From Cellulomonas xylanilytica (GTDB lineage: Bacteria; Actinomycetota; Actinomycetes; Actinomycetales; Cellulomonadaceae), in contig NZ_BJUB01000005.1 in assembly GCF_007989805.1 (NCBI RefSeq), positions 1-64,000 of the forward strand: a DNA stretch of 64,000 bases. Direction: 5' to 3'. The position numbers and the translations under genes are program-made. The stretch's first letter is position 1, and each line of letters opens with the position of its first letter. Positions 26,092-34,582 of the stretch are shown piece after piece. The notes beneath the pieces are model-generated. The model saw only the letters and a program-made list of their open reading frames with translations, was not told the DNA's origin and did no database searches.

Positions 26092-26577
26092 GTGACCGAC
26101 ACGACTGCGGCCACATGGCTGACCCAGGAGGCCTACGACCGCCTCACGGCCGAGCTCGCCCACCTCGAGGGCGAGGGCAGCGCCGAGGTCATCGAGCGCA
26201 TCGCCGCCGCACGCGACGAGGGCGACCTCAAGGAGAACGGCGGCTACCACGCCGCTCGCGAGGAGCAGGCGAAGCAGGCTGCCCGGATCCGCGAGCTGAA
26301 GGAGAAGCTGCGCAACGTCCAGATCGGGACGCCGCCGGACGACGGTGTCGTCGAGCCCGGCATGGTCGTGACGGCCGTCGTGGCCGGTGACGAGATGGTC
26401 TTCCTGCTCGGCTCCCGCGAGATCGCCGGGACGTCCGACATCGAGGTCTTCTCCCCCACGTCGCCGCTCGGTGCCGCCATCAACGGCTCCAAGGTCGGCG
26501 ACTCGACCTCGTACACCGCACCGAACGGGCGCGAGATCCAGGTCGAGATCACGGACGCCAAGCCCTTCACGGGCTGA
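26092..26577 (+). CDS. greA: Transcription elongation factor GreA
   Basis: A 161-aa factor that stimulates RNA cleavage by backtracked RNA polymerase. The N-terminal coiled coil (residues about 10-80) carries the tip acidic residues in AARDEGDLKENGGYHAAREEQ. The C-terminal FKBP-like domain has MVFLLGSREIAG and SPLGAAINGSKVGD. Start is GTG at 26092 with AAAGGAG upstream. The actinobacterial type is slightly divergent from E. coli GreA. The distal end is marked by a terminator, and the upstream leader is long. Confidence 0.95.
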   Translation: MTDTTAATWLTQEAYDRLTAELAHLEGEGSAEVIERIAAARDEGDLKENGGYHAAREEQAKQAARIRELKEKLRNVQIGTPPDDGVVEPGMVVTAVVAGDEMVFLLGSREIAGTSDIEVFSPTSPLGAAINGSKVGDSTSYTAPNGREIQVEITDAKPFTG

Positions 26578-26592
26578 GCCCCGCACGGACCA

Positions 26593-26625
26593 CGAGGCGC
26601 CCTCCCTGTCCGGGGGGGCGCCTCG
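26593..26625. terminator. Terminator between greA and ilvA
   Basis: CGAGGCGCCC pairs with GGGCGCCTCG between two convergent genes. Confidence 0.8.
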
Positions 26626-26632
26626 TCGTCTG

Positions 26633-27829
26633 TCAGCCGAGCCGGTAGCCCGCGGCGCGGAGCCGCTCGAGCACGTGCTCGCAGTGGTCGGGACCCTTGG
26701 TCTCCACCTGCACCACGATCGCGACCTCGTCGAGCTGCAGGTCCCCGACGGTCCGCGCGTGCGACACGTGCATGACGTTCCCGCCCGTGTCCGCCAGGGC
26801 GCGCAGCAGGTCGGCGAGCGCGCCCGGTGTATCGTCGATCCGGACCTGCAGCTGCAGGAACCGCCCCGCCGACGCGAGCCCGTGGCGGACCACCCGCATG
26901 AGGACCAGCGGGTCGATGTTCCCGCCGGACAGGATCACCACGACCGGGCCCTCGAGCGGACCGACGCCCGCCATGACCGCGGCCGCGGCGGCCGCGCCCG
27001 ACGGCTCGACCAGCATCTTGGCGCGCTCCGCGACGAGCAGCAGCGCGCGGGACAGGTCCTCCTCCGAGACGGTCACGACCTCGACGTGGTGGCCGGCCAG
27101 GATCTCGAACGGCACGGTGCCGGGCAGGCCGACCGCGATGCCGTCGGCCATGGTCCGCAGCTCGGGCGCGGGCACGGGGTGGCCCGCGGCGAGCGACGCG
27201 GGGTACGACGCGGCGCGTGCGGCCTGCACCCCGATGATCCGCACGTCGGGCCGCAGCTCGGCCAGCGCGGCGACCACCCCGGCGGCCAGGCCTCCACCCC
27301 CGATCGGCACGACGACGGTCGCCACGTCCGGCACCTGCTCGACGATCTCGAGGGCGATGGTGCCCTGCCCGGCGACGACGTCCTCGTGGTCGAACGGGTG
27401 GATGAGCACGGCACCGGTGCGCTCCGCGAACTCCCGGGCGTGCACCAGGGCCTCGTCGACGCTCGCGCCGACCAGCTCGACCCGTGCGCCGTAGTCCCGC
27501 GTCGCGGCGATCTTCGGCAGCGCGGCGTCGGCCGGCATGAACACCACCGCGGTCAGCCCGAGGATCCGGGCCGCGAGCGCGACGCCCTGCGCGTGGTTCC
27601 CCGCGCTGGCCGCGACGACGCCGCGCGCCTTCTCCTGATCGGTCAGCCGTGCCATGCGCACGTAGGCGCCGCGCAGCTTGAACGAGCCGGCGCGCTGCAG
27701 GTTCTCGCACTTGAGCCACACCTCGGCCCCGCACGCCTGCGACAGGGCACGGCTCAGCTGCACGGGGGTGCGGTCCGAGATCCCCTCGAGCAGCGCCGCC
27801 GCGTCACGGACGTCGGCGAGGCCGGTCAT
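26633..27829 (-). CDS. ilvA: Threonine ammonia-lyase with ACT domain
   Basis: A 398-aa PLP enzyme converting threonine to 2-oxobutanoate and ammonia. The PLP Lys is in RAGSFKLRGAYVRMARL, the Asn-containing loop is ASAGNHAQGVAL, and the Gly-rich phosphate loop is VPIGGGGLAAGV. The C-terminal ~75 residues (FLQLQVRIDDTPGALADLLRAL...) form one ACT domain, as in the ~400-aa bacterial form. The start ATG overlaps the AI-2E gene stop (ATGA). It may feed isoleucine synthesis or catabolise threonine; the operon with cystathionine gamma-synthase points to 2-oxobutanoate metabolism. Confidence 0.92.
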   Translation of the reverse strand: MTGLADVRDAAALLEGISDRTPVQLSRALSQACGAEVWLKCENLQRAGSFKLRGAYVRMARLTDQEKARGVVAASAGNHAQGVALAARILGLTAVVFMPADAALPKIAATRDYGARVELVGASVDEALVHAREFAERTGAVLIHPFDHEDVVAGQGTIALEIVEQVPDVATVVVPIGGGGLAAGVVAALAELRPDVRIIGVQAARAASYPASLAAGHPVPAPELRTMADGIAVGLPGTVPFEILAGHHVEVVTVSEEDLSRALLLVAERAKMLVEPSGAAAAAAVMAGVGPLEGPVVVILSGGNIDPLVLMRVVRHGLASAGRFLQLQVRIDDTPGALADLLRALADTGGNVMHVSHARTVGDLQLDEVAIVVQVETKGPDHCEHVLERLRAAGYRLG

Positions 27830-29151
27830 CGCCTGCTCGTCGGCGACGCATCGTCCGGGCCGCCCGGCTCGCCGGCGTCCTCCGCCACCGTGTCGACCGT
27901 CGCGGGCTGCTCGTCGGCCTCGGCACGCTCGGCGATCTCCGCCTCCGTGGCCACGCGCTCCGACGTCGCCTCGGCGACCTGCGCGATGGCGCGGTCGAGG
28001 ACGGGGTGCCCTCGTCCGCGCACGGGGACGTGGTCGTCGGTGCCCAGCTGCGGGAACTTGTCGTGGCCGTGCAGGTAGAGCATCACGGTGTTGAGGGTCG
28101 CGGCGATCGGCACGGCGAACAGGGCGCCGACGATCCCCGCGACGAACGAGCCCGCCGCCACCGACAGCAGCACCGCGACGGGGTGCAGCGACACCGCGTG
28201 GCCCATGAGGAACGGCTGGAGCACGTGCCCCTCCAGCTGCTGGACCACGATGACGACGACCAGCATCCAGAGCGCCGTCGCGGGGCCGTTGGACACCAGC
28301 GCGACGAGGATCGCGATCGAGCCGGTCACCACCGCGCCGACGATCGGGATGAACGAGCCGAGGAACACCAGCACCGCGAGGGGCAGCGCGAGCGGGACCT
28401 GCAGGATCGCCGCGCCGAGACCGATGCCGAGGGCGTCCACGCCGGCGACCAGGATCTGCGTCCGGGTGTACGCGCCGAGGGTGACCACCCCGCGCCGCCC
28501 GGCCTGGTGGACGTGCTCGCGGGACCCGCGCGGGAGCAGGCCGACGACCCACGCCCAGATGGTGCGCCCGTCGAGCAGGAAGAAGAACGTGCAGAACAGC
28601 GTGATGAGGGACCCGGCGGCCACGTGCGCGACCGTCGTCGTAGCGTGCAGCGCACCGGTCACCAGCTCGGAGCTGCCGCCGCTCAGCGACCCCTGGATGC
28701 GGTCCACCCACCCCGAGATGTCCGAGGTCGTGAGCTGGAGGGGGCCCTCCGCCAGCCACGTCGTCAGCTTGTCGACGCCCTGCGCGGCCTGGTCCCACAG
28801 CTCACCGAAGCCCTTGACGATCGAGCGGCCCGCCAGCGTGAGCAGTCCGGCCACGAGCACGACGAGCCCGGCCAGCGACAGCCCCACGGCCGCCCCGCGC
28901 GGGAGCCCGCGCCGGACCAGCCAGCCGACGAACGGCGTGAGCAGCACGGTCAGCAGGAGCGCCACCGCGATCGGCACCACGACGACCTTGAGCTCGCTCA
29001 GGAGCCACAGCAGGACCGCGAGCGCGGCCCCGATCAGCAGCAGGCGCCACGACCACGCGGCGGCGTTGCGGACCGACGGGGGAACCGACGTGCCGTCGGT
29101 GGCCGGTGGACGGGTCGTCGGCGCGCTCACGCTCCCCGCAGGTGTGCTCAC
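27826..29151 (-). CDS. AI-2E family transporter (TqsA/YtvI-like)
   Basis: A 441-aa membrane protein of the AI-2E exporter/permease family. About eight helices: a pair at residues ~30-80, another near 85-110, a long periplasmic loop with amphipathic helices (~110-190), then AHVAAGSLITLFCTFFFLLDG and the conserved core LVFLGSFIPIVGAVVTGSIAILVAL. The C-terminal ~70 residues are acidic and disordered. GTG start overlaps the metB stop (GTGA) and its stop overlaps ilvA. Family members export AI-2 or act as Na+/H+ antiporters; the substrate here is unknown. Confidence 0.88.
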   Translation of the reverse strand: MSTPAGSVSAPTTRPPATDGTSVPPSVRNAAAWSWRLLLIGAALAVLLWLLSELKVVVVPIAVALLLTVLLTPFVGWLVRRGLPRGAAVGLSLAGLVVLVAGLLTLAGRSIVKGFGELWDQAAQGVDKLTTWLAEGPLQLTTSDISGWVDRIQGSLSGGSSELVTGALHATTTVAHVAAGSLITLFCTFFFLLDGRTIWAWVVGLLPRGSREHVHQAGRRGVVTLGAYTRTQILVAGVDALGIGLGAAILQVPLALPLAVLVFLGSFIPIVGAVVTGSIAILVALVSNGPATALWMLVVVIVVQQLEGHVLQPFLMGHAVSLHPVAVLLSVAAGSFVAGIVGALFAVPIAATLNTVMLYLHGHDKFPQLGTDDHVPVRGRGHPVLDRAIAQVAEATSERVATEAEIAERAEADEQPATVDTVAEDAGEPGGPDDASPTSRR

Positions 29152-30380
29152 GCGGCGCGTCCCTCGGCCAGCGCGGCGTCGAGGTCGGCGATCAGGTCGG
29201 CGACGTCCTCGATGCCGACGGACAGGCGCACCAGGTCGTCGGGGACCTCCAGCTCCGTCCCCGCCACGGACCCGTGGGTCATCTTGTGCGGGTGCTCGAT
29301 CAGGGACTCCACGCCCCCGAGCGACTCGGCGAGCGTGAACACGTGCGTCGCCCCGCAGACCGCCAGCGCGGACGCCTCGCTGCCGGTCCGGAACGAGACC
29401 ATCCCGCCGAACCCGGTCATCTGCCGGGCGGCCACCTCGTGCCCGGGGTGGCTGTCGAGACCCGGGTAGATCACGGACGTGACCGCGTCGTGCGCCACGA
29501 GGAAGTCGGCGATCGCGCGGGCGTTGCTCTCGTGGCGGTCCATGCGCACCGCGAGCGTCTTGAGCCCGCGCAGCGTCAGCCACGCGTCGAACGGACCCGC
29601 GACCGCGCCGGACGCGTTCTGGTGGAACCGCACGGCGTCCGCGAGGTTCGTCGTCCCCGTCGGCGACTCGAGCCCCACGGGCAGCTGTGCACCGTCCGCG
29701 ACGACCAGCGCACCGCCGACGACGTCCGAGTGCCCGCCGATGTACTTGGTCGTGGAGTGCACGACGACGTCGGCCCCCAGCGCGAGCGGCTGCTGGAGGT
29801 AGGGCGTCGCGAACGTGTTGTCGACGACGAGCAGGGCACCCGCGGCGCGCGCGTGCGCGGCCAGCACCGCGATGTCGGCGACGCCGAGCAGCGGGTTGGT
29901 CGGCGTCTCCACCCAGACCACCTTCGTGCGGCCGGGCTGGATCGCGGCGACCACCGCGTCGGCGTCGGACAGGTCGACCGGCGTGTGCTCGATGCCCCAG
30001 GGCCCAAAGACGCGCGCGATCAGGCGGTACGTGCCGCCATACGCGTCGTTGGGGACCACGACGTGGTCGCCGGGCCGCAGGGTCGCCCGCAGCAGGGTGT
30101 CCTCGGCCGCGAGGCCCGAGGCGAACGCGAAGCCCGCGGCGCCGCCCTCCGCCGCGGCGAGGGCCGACTCCAGCGCGGTGCGCGTCGGGTTGGCGGAGCG
30201 CGAGTACTCGTACCCGCCCCGCAGGCCGCCGACGCCGTCCTGCTTGTAGGTCGAGGTGGCGTAGATGGGCGGGACGACCGCCCCGGTGGCGGGATCCGGG
30301 TCCTGACCTGCATGGATGGCGCGGGTCGAGAAGCCTGCGGAGGACCAGTCGTCGTCGTGGGGGTGCGCGTGGTTCGTCAC
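29148..30380 (-). CDS. metB: Cystathionine gamma-synthase / trans-sulfuration PLP enzyme
   Basis: A 410-aa Cys/Met metabolism PLP enzyme. The PLP Lys is in VVHSTTKYIGGHSDVVGG. Other family segments are YATSTYKQDGVGG, EYSRSANPTRTALESALAALE-like ANPTR, and GGVESLIEHPHKMTH. The acyl-homoserine branch makes cystathionine; cystathionine gamma-lyase is a close alternative that sequence alone does not exclude. Start GTG at 30380. The order matches Rv1079 beside greA and cystathionine beta-synthase. It is the first gene of an overlapping triplet with AI-2E and ilvA. Confidence 0.88.
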   Translation of the reverse strand: MTNHAHPHDDDWSSAGFSTRAIHAGQDPDPATGAVVPPIYATSTYKQDGVGGLRGGYEYSRSANPTRTALESALAAAEGGAAGFAFASGLAAEDTLLRATLRPGDHVVVPNDAYGGTYRLIARVFGPWGIEHTPVDLSDADAVVAAIQPGRTKVVWVETPTNPLLGVADIAVLAAHARAAGALLVVDNTFATPYLQQPLALGADVVVHSTTKYIGGHSDVVGGALVVADGAQLPVGLESPTGTTNLADAVRFHQNASGAVAGPFDAWLTLRGLKTLAVRMDRHESNARAIADFLVAHDAVTSVIYPGLDSHPGHEVAARQMTGFGGMVSFRTGSEASALAVCGATHVFTLAESLGGVESLIEHPHKMTHGSVAGTELEVPDDLVRLSVGIEDVADLIADLDAALAEGRAA

Positions 30381-30536
30381 GCGTCCCAGGCTAGGCGCTC
30401 CCGGCGTTCCCGCCGCGACGGGTCGCGCACGGTGCGCTGCGGGTCATGGGAGGGTGCGCTCTCGGTATGGTATTGGTTCGGTCAAGACTTCTTCATGCGC
30501 GCGGGAACACCAGCGGGGTGCGTACCGTTGCAGATC

Positions 30537-30570
30537 CCGGGAGGACCCAGGTGACCAACCGGGCTCCCGG
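30537..30570 (+). promoter_or_regulatory. Hairpin at the msrA ribosome binding site
   Basis: CCGGGAG (30537-30543) pairs with CTCCCGG (30564-30570), which touches the GGAGAGGA ribosome binding site of msrA. It could affect translation initiation; low confidence. Confidence 0.3.
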
Positions 30571-30584
30571 AGAGGATCACGACC

Positions 30585-31253
30585 ATGAACTGGCTGTTCG
30601 GTTCCGCCCTCAAGACCACGATGGTGACCCCCGAGAAGGCCCTCGCCGGACGCGACCGCTACGCGTACGCCGTCCCGACCACCCACACCGTCCTCGGCAC
30701 CCCCCTGCAGGGTCCGTGGCCCGAGGGCACCGAGGTGCTCTACGTGGGGATGGGCTGTTTCTGGGGCGCCGAGCGCACCTTCTGGAAGATCCCCGGGGTC
30801 GTCACGACCGCCGTGGGCTACCAGGGTGGGTTCACACCCTTCCCCAGCTACGAGGAGACCTGCACCGGCCAGACCGGGCACACCGAGATCGTGATGGTCG
30901 CGTACGACCCCACGGTCGTCTCGGCCGACGACCTGCTCCGCACCTTCTGGGAGTCCCACGACCCGACGCAGGGGTACCGGCAGGGCAACGACGTCGGCAC
31001 CACGTACCGGTCGGCGATCTACACCACGACGCCCGAGCAGGAGCTCGCCGCACGCACCACCCGCGACGAGTTCCAGCCGCGGCTGACCAAGTCCGGCTTC
31101 GGGGAGATCACCACCGAGATCCGGTCCGCGGACGAGGCCGGCACGTTCTACTACGCCGAGGGCTACCACCAGCAGTACCTCGACAAGAACCCGGCGGGCT
31201 ACTGCGGCCTGGGCGGCACGGGCGTCTCCTGCCCGCGTCCGACCGGCGCGTAG
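30585..31253 (+). CDS. msrA: Peptide-methionine (S)-S-oxide reductase
   Basis: A 222-aa enzyme reducing methionine-S-sulfoxide in oxidised proteins. The catalytic motif [11 protein letters not shown] starts near residue 57. The conserved [24 protein letters not shown] and YRSAIYTT follow, and the recycling Cys candidates are in [13 protein letters not shown] at the C-terminus. Start ATG at 30585 with GAGAGGA. It is transcribed away from metB. The length is standard for the long actinobacterial form with the ~45-residue N-terminal extension ([20 protein letters not shown]). Confidence 0.95.
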   Translation: MNWLFGSALKTTMVTPEKALAGRDRYAYAVPTTHTVLGTPLQGPWPEGTEVLYVGMGCFWGAERTFWKIPGVVTTAVGYQGGFTPFPSYEETCTGQTGHTEIVMVAYDPTVVSADDLLRTFWESHDPTQGYRQGNDVGTTYRSAIYTTTPEQELAARTTRDEFQPRLTKSGFGEITTEIRSADEAGTFYYAEGYHQQYLDKNPAGYCGLGGTGVSCPRPTGA

Positions 31254-31260
31254 CCGCTGA

Positions 31261-31327
31261 CCGAGATCGTGGGTCGGGCGTCAGATCGTGGCGTCGCACC
31301 CACGATCTCGGGTCGATGCCACGATCT
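31261..31327. repeat. Interlocked inverted repeats (REP-like)
   Basis: CCGAGATCGTGGGT (31261-31274) is complementary to ACCCACGATCTCGG (31298-31311). AGATCGTGGC (31283-31292) is complementary to GCCACGATCT (31318-31327). The two stems interlock, and all four arms share AGATCGTGG. It begins eight bases after the msrA stop. Confidence 0.75.
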
Positions 31328-31361
31328 CGCTGCCGCGGCGAGCGCCGCCCGTCCCAGATGT

Positions 31362-31406
31362 ACGGGCGGGTGACCGAGGAGCCCCCGCTGTCGGTCACCC
31401 GCCCGT
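31362..31406. terminator. 16-bp-stem hairpin, likely terminator
   Basis: ACGGGCGGGTGACCGA (31362-31377) and its exact complement at 31391-31406 enclose a 13-nt loop. It lies downstream of msrA and is the best terminator candidate there. Confidence 0.6.
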
Positions 31407-31462
31407 CATGGGGCCGGCCGGAGTCCCCCGTCTCCCGGCCAGCCGCCCTCGGGAGCGTCTGT

Positions 31463-31499
31463 GGCGGACCGGCCAGGTCGCTCTCCTTGCCGGTCCGCC
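31463..31499. terminator. 11-bp-stem hairpin in gene-free region
   Basis: GGCGGACCGGC (31463-31473) pairs with GCCGGTCCGCC (31489-31499). It may terminate the minus-strand Rdx gene or be a third element of the palindrome cluster. The rest of the 345-bp gap (to 31598) holds GTCCACC-rich direct repeats at about 31530-31590 and no credible ORF. Confidence 0.45.
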
Positions 31500-31598
31500 G
31501 CGAACTTATCGACGCACGCGCGGACCCGTCCACGGTCGTCCACCTGGTGCTGGACCCCGGTCCACCTGCACGAACGTCCACCTCGGTGCCGCCGTCGG

Positions 31599-31886
31599 TC
31601 AGTCCTGCGCCACCCGGTCGGTGTGCCCCAGCGGCTTGTCGGGCGCCACGAGGTCCCGCACGATCCGCTTCAGGTCCGGCAGCTCGGGGAACCCGCCGCG
31701 CTCCGAGCGGTCCCACACGAGCACCCCGTCGACCTCGACCCGGAACACACCCCCGGTCGCGGGCCGCAGCGCGACCTCGCCGAGCTCGCGGTGGAACGTG
31801 GTCAGCAGCTCCTGCTGGTACCAGGCGGCCCGCAGGAGCCAGCGGCACTGCGTGCAGTAGGTGATCGCGACGCGCGGCAGGTCCAT
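31599..31886 (-). CDS. Rdx-family (SelW/SelT/SelH-like) thioredoxin-fold protein
   Basis: A 95-aa protein of the Rdx/SelW family. The N-terminal strand VAITYCTQCRWLLRAAWYQQELLTTF carries a CxxC redox motif at residues about 10-13, where selenoproteins have selenocysteine; here both are Cys codons. GVFRVEVDGVLVWDRSERGGFPEL is the family's second conserved block. Start ATG at 31886. Bacterial members are presumed redox proteins of unknown partner. It is divergent from the CPBP-like gene. Confidence 0.85.
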   Translation of the reverse strand: MDLPRVAITYCTQCRWLLRAAWYQQELLTTFHRELGEVALRPATGGVFRVEVDGVLVWDRSERGGFPELPDLKRIVRDLVAPDKPLGHTDRVAQD

Positions 31887-31952
31887 GGGCCAAGTGTCGC
31901 CCAGCGGCCGACGAGCAGTCAGACTGCACGTCGAGACCCTGGAGGCCCGCCC

Positions 31953-32810
31953 GTGCCCGACCTGTCCAGCGCCACCCACGACCACCCCGCGGTCGTCGAC
32001 CAGCCGCCCGCCCTGTCGGCGATGCGCATCCTCGCCGCCGCGCTGGTGTGCGGTGCGGCGGTCCTGCTGTTCGCGGTCCACGTGCGCCCGCTCGGGTACG
32101 TGCCGCTGGTGCTGGGCGTCGCCCTGGGGCTGGTGGTGGACCGGAAGCTGGGCCGGGACCTGGGCCTCATCGCGCTGGGCCAGGTGATCATCAGCACGAT
32201 CTCGCTGAAGGCGGACCTGTCCAACGTCGGCATGCTGAAGTTCACGCTCGCGCTCGGTCTGGCGGTGGTCGTGCCGACCGTCCTGTCGAGCCGGGTGTTC
32301 CACGACGACACGATCCACTTCCCCGTGCGCACGGGCCGCCGCTGGGACCGCTGGCAGGCGCTGTACCTGGTGGCGGTGGCGTTCGCGGCGTACCTGATCC
32401 TGCCGGCGTACTTCCTCGGGTCCGGCGTGTGGCAGAACTGGCCGGACCTCGACGGCACGGGCGACGTGGCCCGGCTGTTCGTCGGCGTGAACGCCGTGGG
32501 CATCTGGGACGAGCTGTTCTTCATCTGCGTGGTCCTGGCGCTGCTGCGGCCGCACTTCCCGTTCTGGCTGGCCAACCTGCTGCAGGCGACGGTGTTCGTG
32601 TCGTTCCTGTGGGAGCTGGGCTACCGCGAGTGGGGGCCGCTGCTGACCATCCCGTTCGCGCTGATCCAGGGGTGGATCTTCCGGCGGACCACGTCGCTGA
32701 CGTACGTGGTCGCGGTGCACCTGCTGTTCGACCTGTTCGTGTTCATGGTGCTGGTGCACGCCCACGACCCCAGCATGTTCGACATCTTCGTCACCGCTCC
32801 CGCACCGTAG
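31953..32810 (+). CDS. Multi-pass membrane protein, CPBP-protease-like
   Basis: A 285-aa protein with about eight helices. The segment GIWDELFFICVVLALLRPHF (Glu in DELFF) and the later VVAVHLLFDLFVFMVLVHAH (HxxxD) are spaced as in the CPBP/Abi family of intramembrane proteases, whose catalytic residues are Glu and His. The canonical EExxR is reduced to DELFF, so activity is uncertain. Start GTG at 31953 has GGAGG upstream. The gene is 9 bp upstream of the alditol oxidase and is likely co-transcribed. Alternative: an uncharacterised membrane protein without protease activity. Confidence 0.6.
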   Translation: MPDLSSATHDHPAVVDQPPALSAMRILAAALVCGAAVLLFAVHVRPLGYVPLVLGVALGLVVDRKLGRDLGLIALGQVIISTISLKADLSNVGMLKFTLALGLAVVVPTVLSSRVFHDDTIHFPVRTGRRWDRWQALYLVAVAFAAYLILPAYFLGSGVWQNWPDLDGTGDVARLFVGVNAVGIWDELFFICVVLALLRPHFPFWLANLLQATVFVSFLWELGYREWGPLLTIPFALIQGWIFRRTTSLTYVVAVHLLFDLFVFMVLVHAHDPSMFDIFVTAPAP

Positions 32811-32819
32811 GTTGGTCCG

Positions 32820-34076
32820 GTGACACTGACGAACTGGGCCGGCAACTACGTCTACCGCGCGGGGGTCGTGCACCACCCGACGTCCGTCGAGGAGCTGCAG
32901 GAGCTCGTCGCGCGGTCCCCGCGGATCCGCGCGCTGGGCACCCGGCACTGCTTCAACGACCTCGCCGACGACCCCGCCGCGCTCGTGGCGCTCGACGAGC
33001 TCGACGGCGAGCCGCAGGTCGACGAGCAGGCCCGGACGGTGACCGTCACGGGCGGCACGCGCTACGGGACGCTCGCGCAGCACCTGCACCCGGCGGGCTG
33101 GGCGGTGCACAACCTGGCGTCCCTGCCGCACATCTCGGTGGCCGGTGCCGTCGCCACCGCCACGCACGGGTCCGGGGACGCGAGCGGCAACCTGGCGTCG
33201 GCCGTCGCCGCCCTGGAGGTCGTCGGACCCGACGGCACGCTGCGGACGGTCCGCCGTGGCGACGACGACTTCGCCGGGTCCGTCGTCGCGCTGGGCGCGC
33301 TCGGCGTCGTGACCCGCGTGACCCTCGACATCGAGCCCACGTACGAGGTCGCCCAGGAGGTCCACGTCGACCTGCCGTGGGCGCAGGCGCTGGAGCACCT
33401 GGACGAGATCACGAGCAGCGCCGACTCCGTGAGCCTCTTCACCGACTGGACCGGCGAGACCATCCAGCAGGTCTGGCGCAAGACCCGCGTCACGCCGGGC
33501 TACACGCTGCGCACCGACCTGTTCGGCACGGTCCCGGCCGACGGCCCGCGGCACCCCCTGCCCGGCATCGACCCGGTCAACTGCACCGCGCAGCTGGGCC
33601 AGCCCGGCCCGTGGCACGACCGCCTGCCGCACTTCCGGATGGACTTCACGCCGAGCAACGGCGACGAGCTGCAGTCCGAGTTCCTGGTGCCGCGCGCCCA
33701 CGCGGTCGCGGCCCTGGAGGCCGTCCGGTCGCTGAGCGACCTGGTCTCACCGCTGCTGCAGGTCACCGAGGTCCGCACGATGGCCGGTGACGACCTGTGG
33801 CTGTCCGGCGCGCAGGGCGGCCCCCGGGTCGGCCTGCACTTCACGTGGCTGCCCCGGCAGGCCGAGGTGGAGGCGGTGCTGCCGACGATCGAGGCCGCGC
33901 TGGCGCCGTTCGACGCGCGGCCGCACTGGGGCAAGCTCTTCGCCGACGAGAACCGCGACCTCGCGCGCCTCTACCCGCACTGGGACGACTTCCAGGCCCT
34001 GATCGCGCGGACCGACCCCGACGGCGTCTTCCGCAACGACTTCCTCGAGCGGCACGTCCTCGGGACCCGTGCCTGA
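32820..34076 (+). CDS. aldO: Alditol oxidase (VAO-type flavoprotein)
   Basis: A 418-aa oxidase, the same length as Streptomyces AldO, which oxidises xylitol or sorbitol with O2 to the aldose and H2O2. The FAD domain has IRALGTRHCFNDLADD near residues 36-51; the His is the likely covalent FAD attachment (AldO has GxRHSFN). VTVTGGTRYGTLAQHLHPAG and HGSGDASGNLASAVAALE bind FAD. The C-terminal part keeps LHFTWLP and RPHWGKLF, as in AldO substrate domains. Start GTG at 32820. GULO/sugar-lactone oxidases are relatives, but the sequence favours AldO. Confidence 0.88.
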   Translation: MTLTNWAGNYVYRAGVVHHPTSVEELQELVARSPRIRALGTRHCFNDLADDPAALVALDELDGEPQVDEQARTVTVTGGTRYGTLAQHLHPAGWAVHNLASLPHISVAGAVATATHGSGDASGNLASAVAALEVVGPDGTLRTVRRGDDDFAGSVVALGALGVVTRVTLDIEPTYEVAQEVHVDLPWAQALEHLDEITSSADSVSLFTDWTGETIQQVWRKTRVTPGYTLRTDLFGTVPADGPRHPLPGIDPVNCTAQLGQPGPWHDRLPHFRMDFTPSNGDELQSEFLVPRAHAVAALEAVRSLSDLVSPLLQVTEVRTMAGDDLWLSGAQGGPRVGLHFTWLPRQAEVEAVLPTIEAALAPFDARPHWGKLFADENRDLARLYPHWDDFQALIARTDPDGVFRNDFLERHVLGTRA

Positions 34077-34572
34077 CACCTCCGCCGGCGCGGTACACGA
34101 GCATGGACCCCGCGACCTCGGCTGGTCCGAGCCGCAGCCGGTCCCGGACGGCACCTGGCACCGCACCGCCGTCGTTCCGTGCACCCACCGCGCGTGTGCT
34201 GGTGGGGTGCTCGCCGTCCACCTCATGACGAGCACGGACGGCCGGGTGCCGCAGCAGGCCGCGGACCTCGCGACCAGGATCGTCGCAGCGGTGCCCGGCG
34301 TGCTCGACGACGCCCTCGCGTTCCTCGTGGCAACCGCCCGCGCGGACCCGCAGGCAGTCGGGCTCGATGACGCCGGTGCGGTGGTCGCCGACGTCCTCGA
34401 CGAGCTCTCGCTGGTGCTGGACGAGTCCGACGAGTGGCTCGTCCACGTCGGCGAGTGCCCGTTCCCCGCCGCGGACCCCTACGGCATCGCCGTCCGGATG
34501 CGCGGGCTGCGACCGGTCGGCCTCGAGGTCCTCGAGGACGCGGAGACCGAACCGCCGGGCACCGGCTCCTGA
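34069..34572 (+). CDS. Hypothetical protein
   Basis: A 167-aa soluble, acidic protein that I do not recognise. It starts with GTG inside the last codons of the alditol oxidase (8-nt overlap). A Cys pair lies in VPCTHRACAGGVL and another Cys in VGECPFPAADPYG, the pattern of a possible metal site. The middle (RIVAAVPGVLDDALAFLVATARADPQ) is helical. It converges on the transglutaminase gene, with 10 bp between them. Confidence 0.65.
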   Translation: MPDTSAGAVHEHGPRDLGWSEPQPVPDGTWHRTAVVPCTHRACAGGVLAVHLMTSTDGRVPQQAADLATRIVAAVPGVLDDALAFLVATARADPQAVGLDDAGAVVADVLDELSLVLDESDEWLVHVGECPFPAADPYGIAVRMRGLRPVGLEVLEDAETEPPGTGS

Positions 34573-34582
34573 ACCCGCCCGA

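Noticed and set aside
30381-30584. S-adenosylmethionine or other riboswitch near metB/msrA
   Set aside because: I could not find the expected helices or a terminator switch; only a short hairpin by the msrA ribosome binding site.
31599-31886. Selenoprotein (SelW) with UGA codon
   Set aside because: The motif is CTQC with ordinary Cys codons; no UGA in frame.
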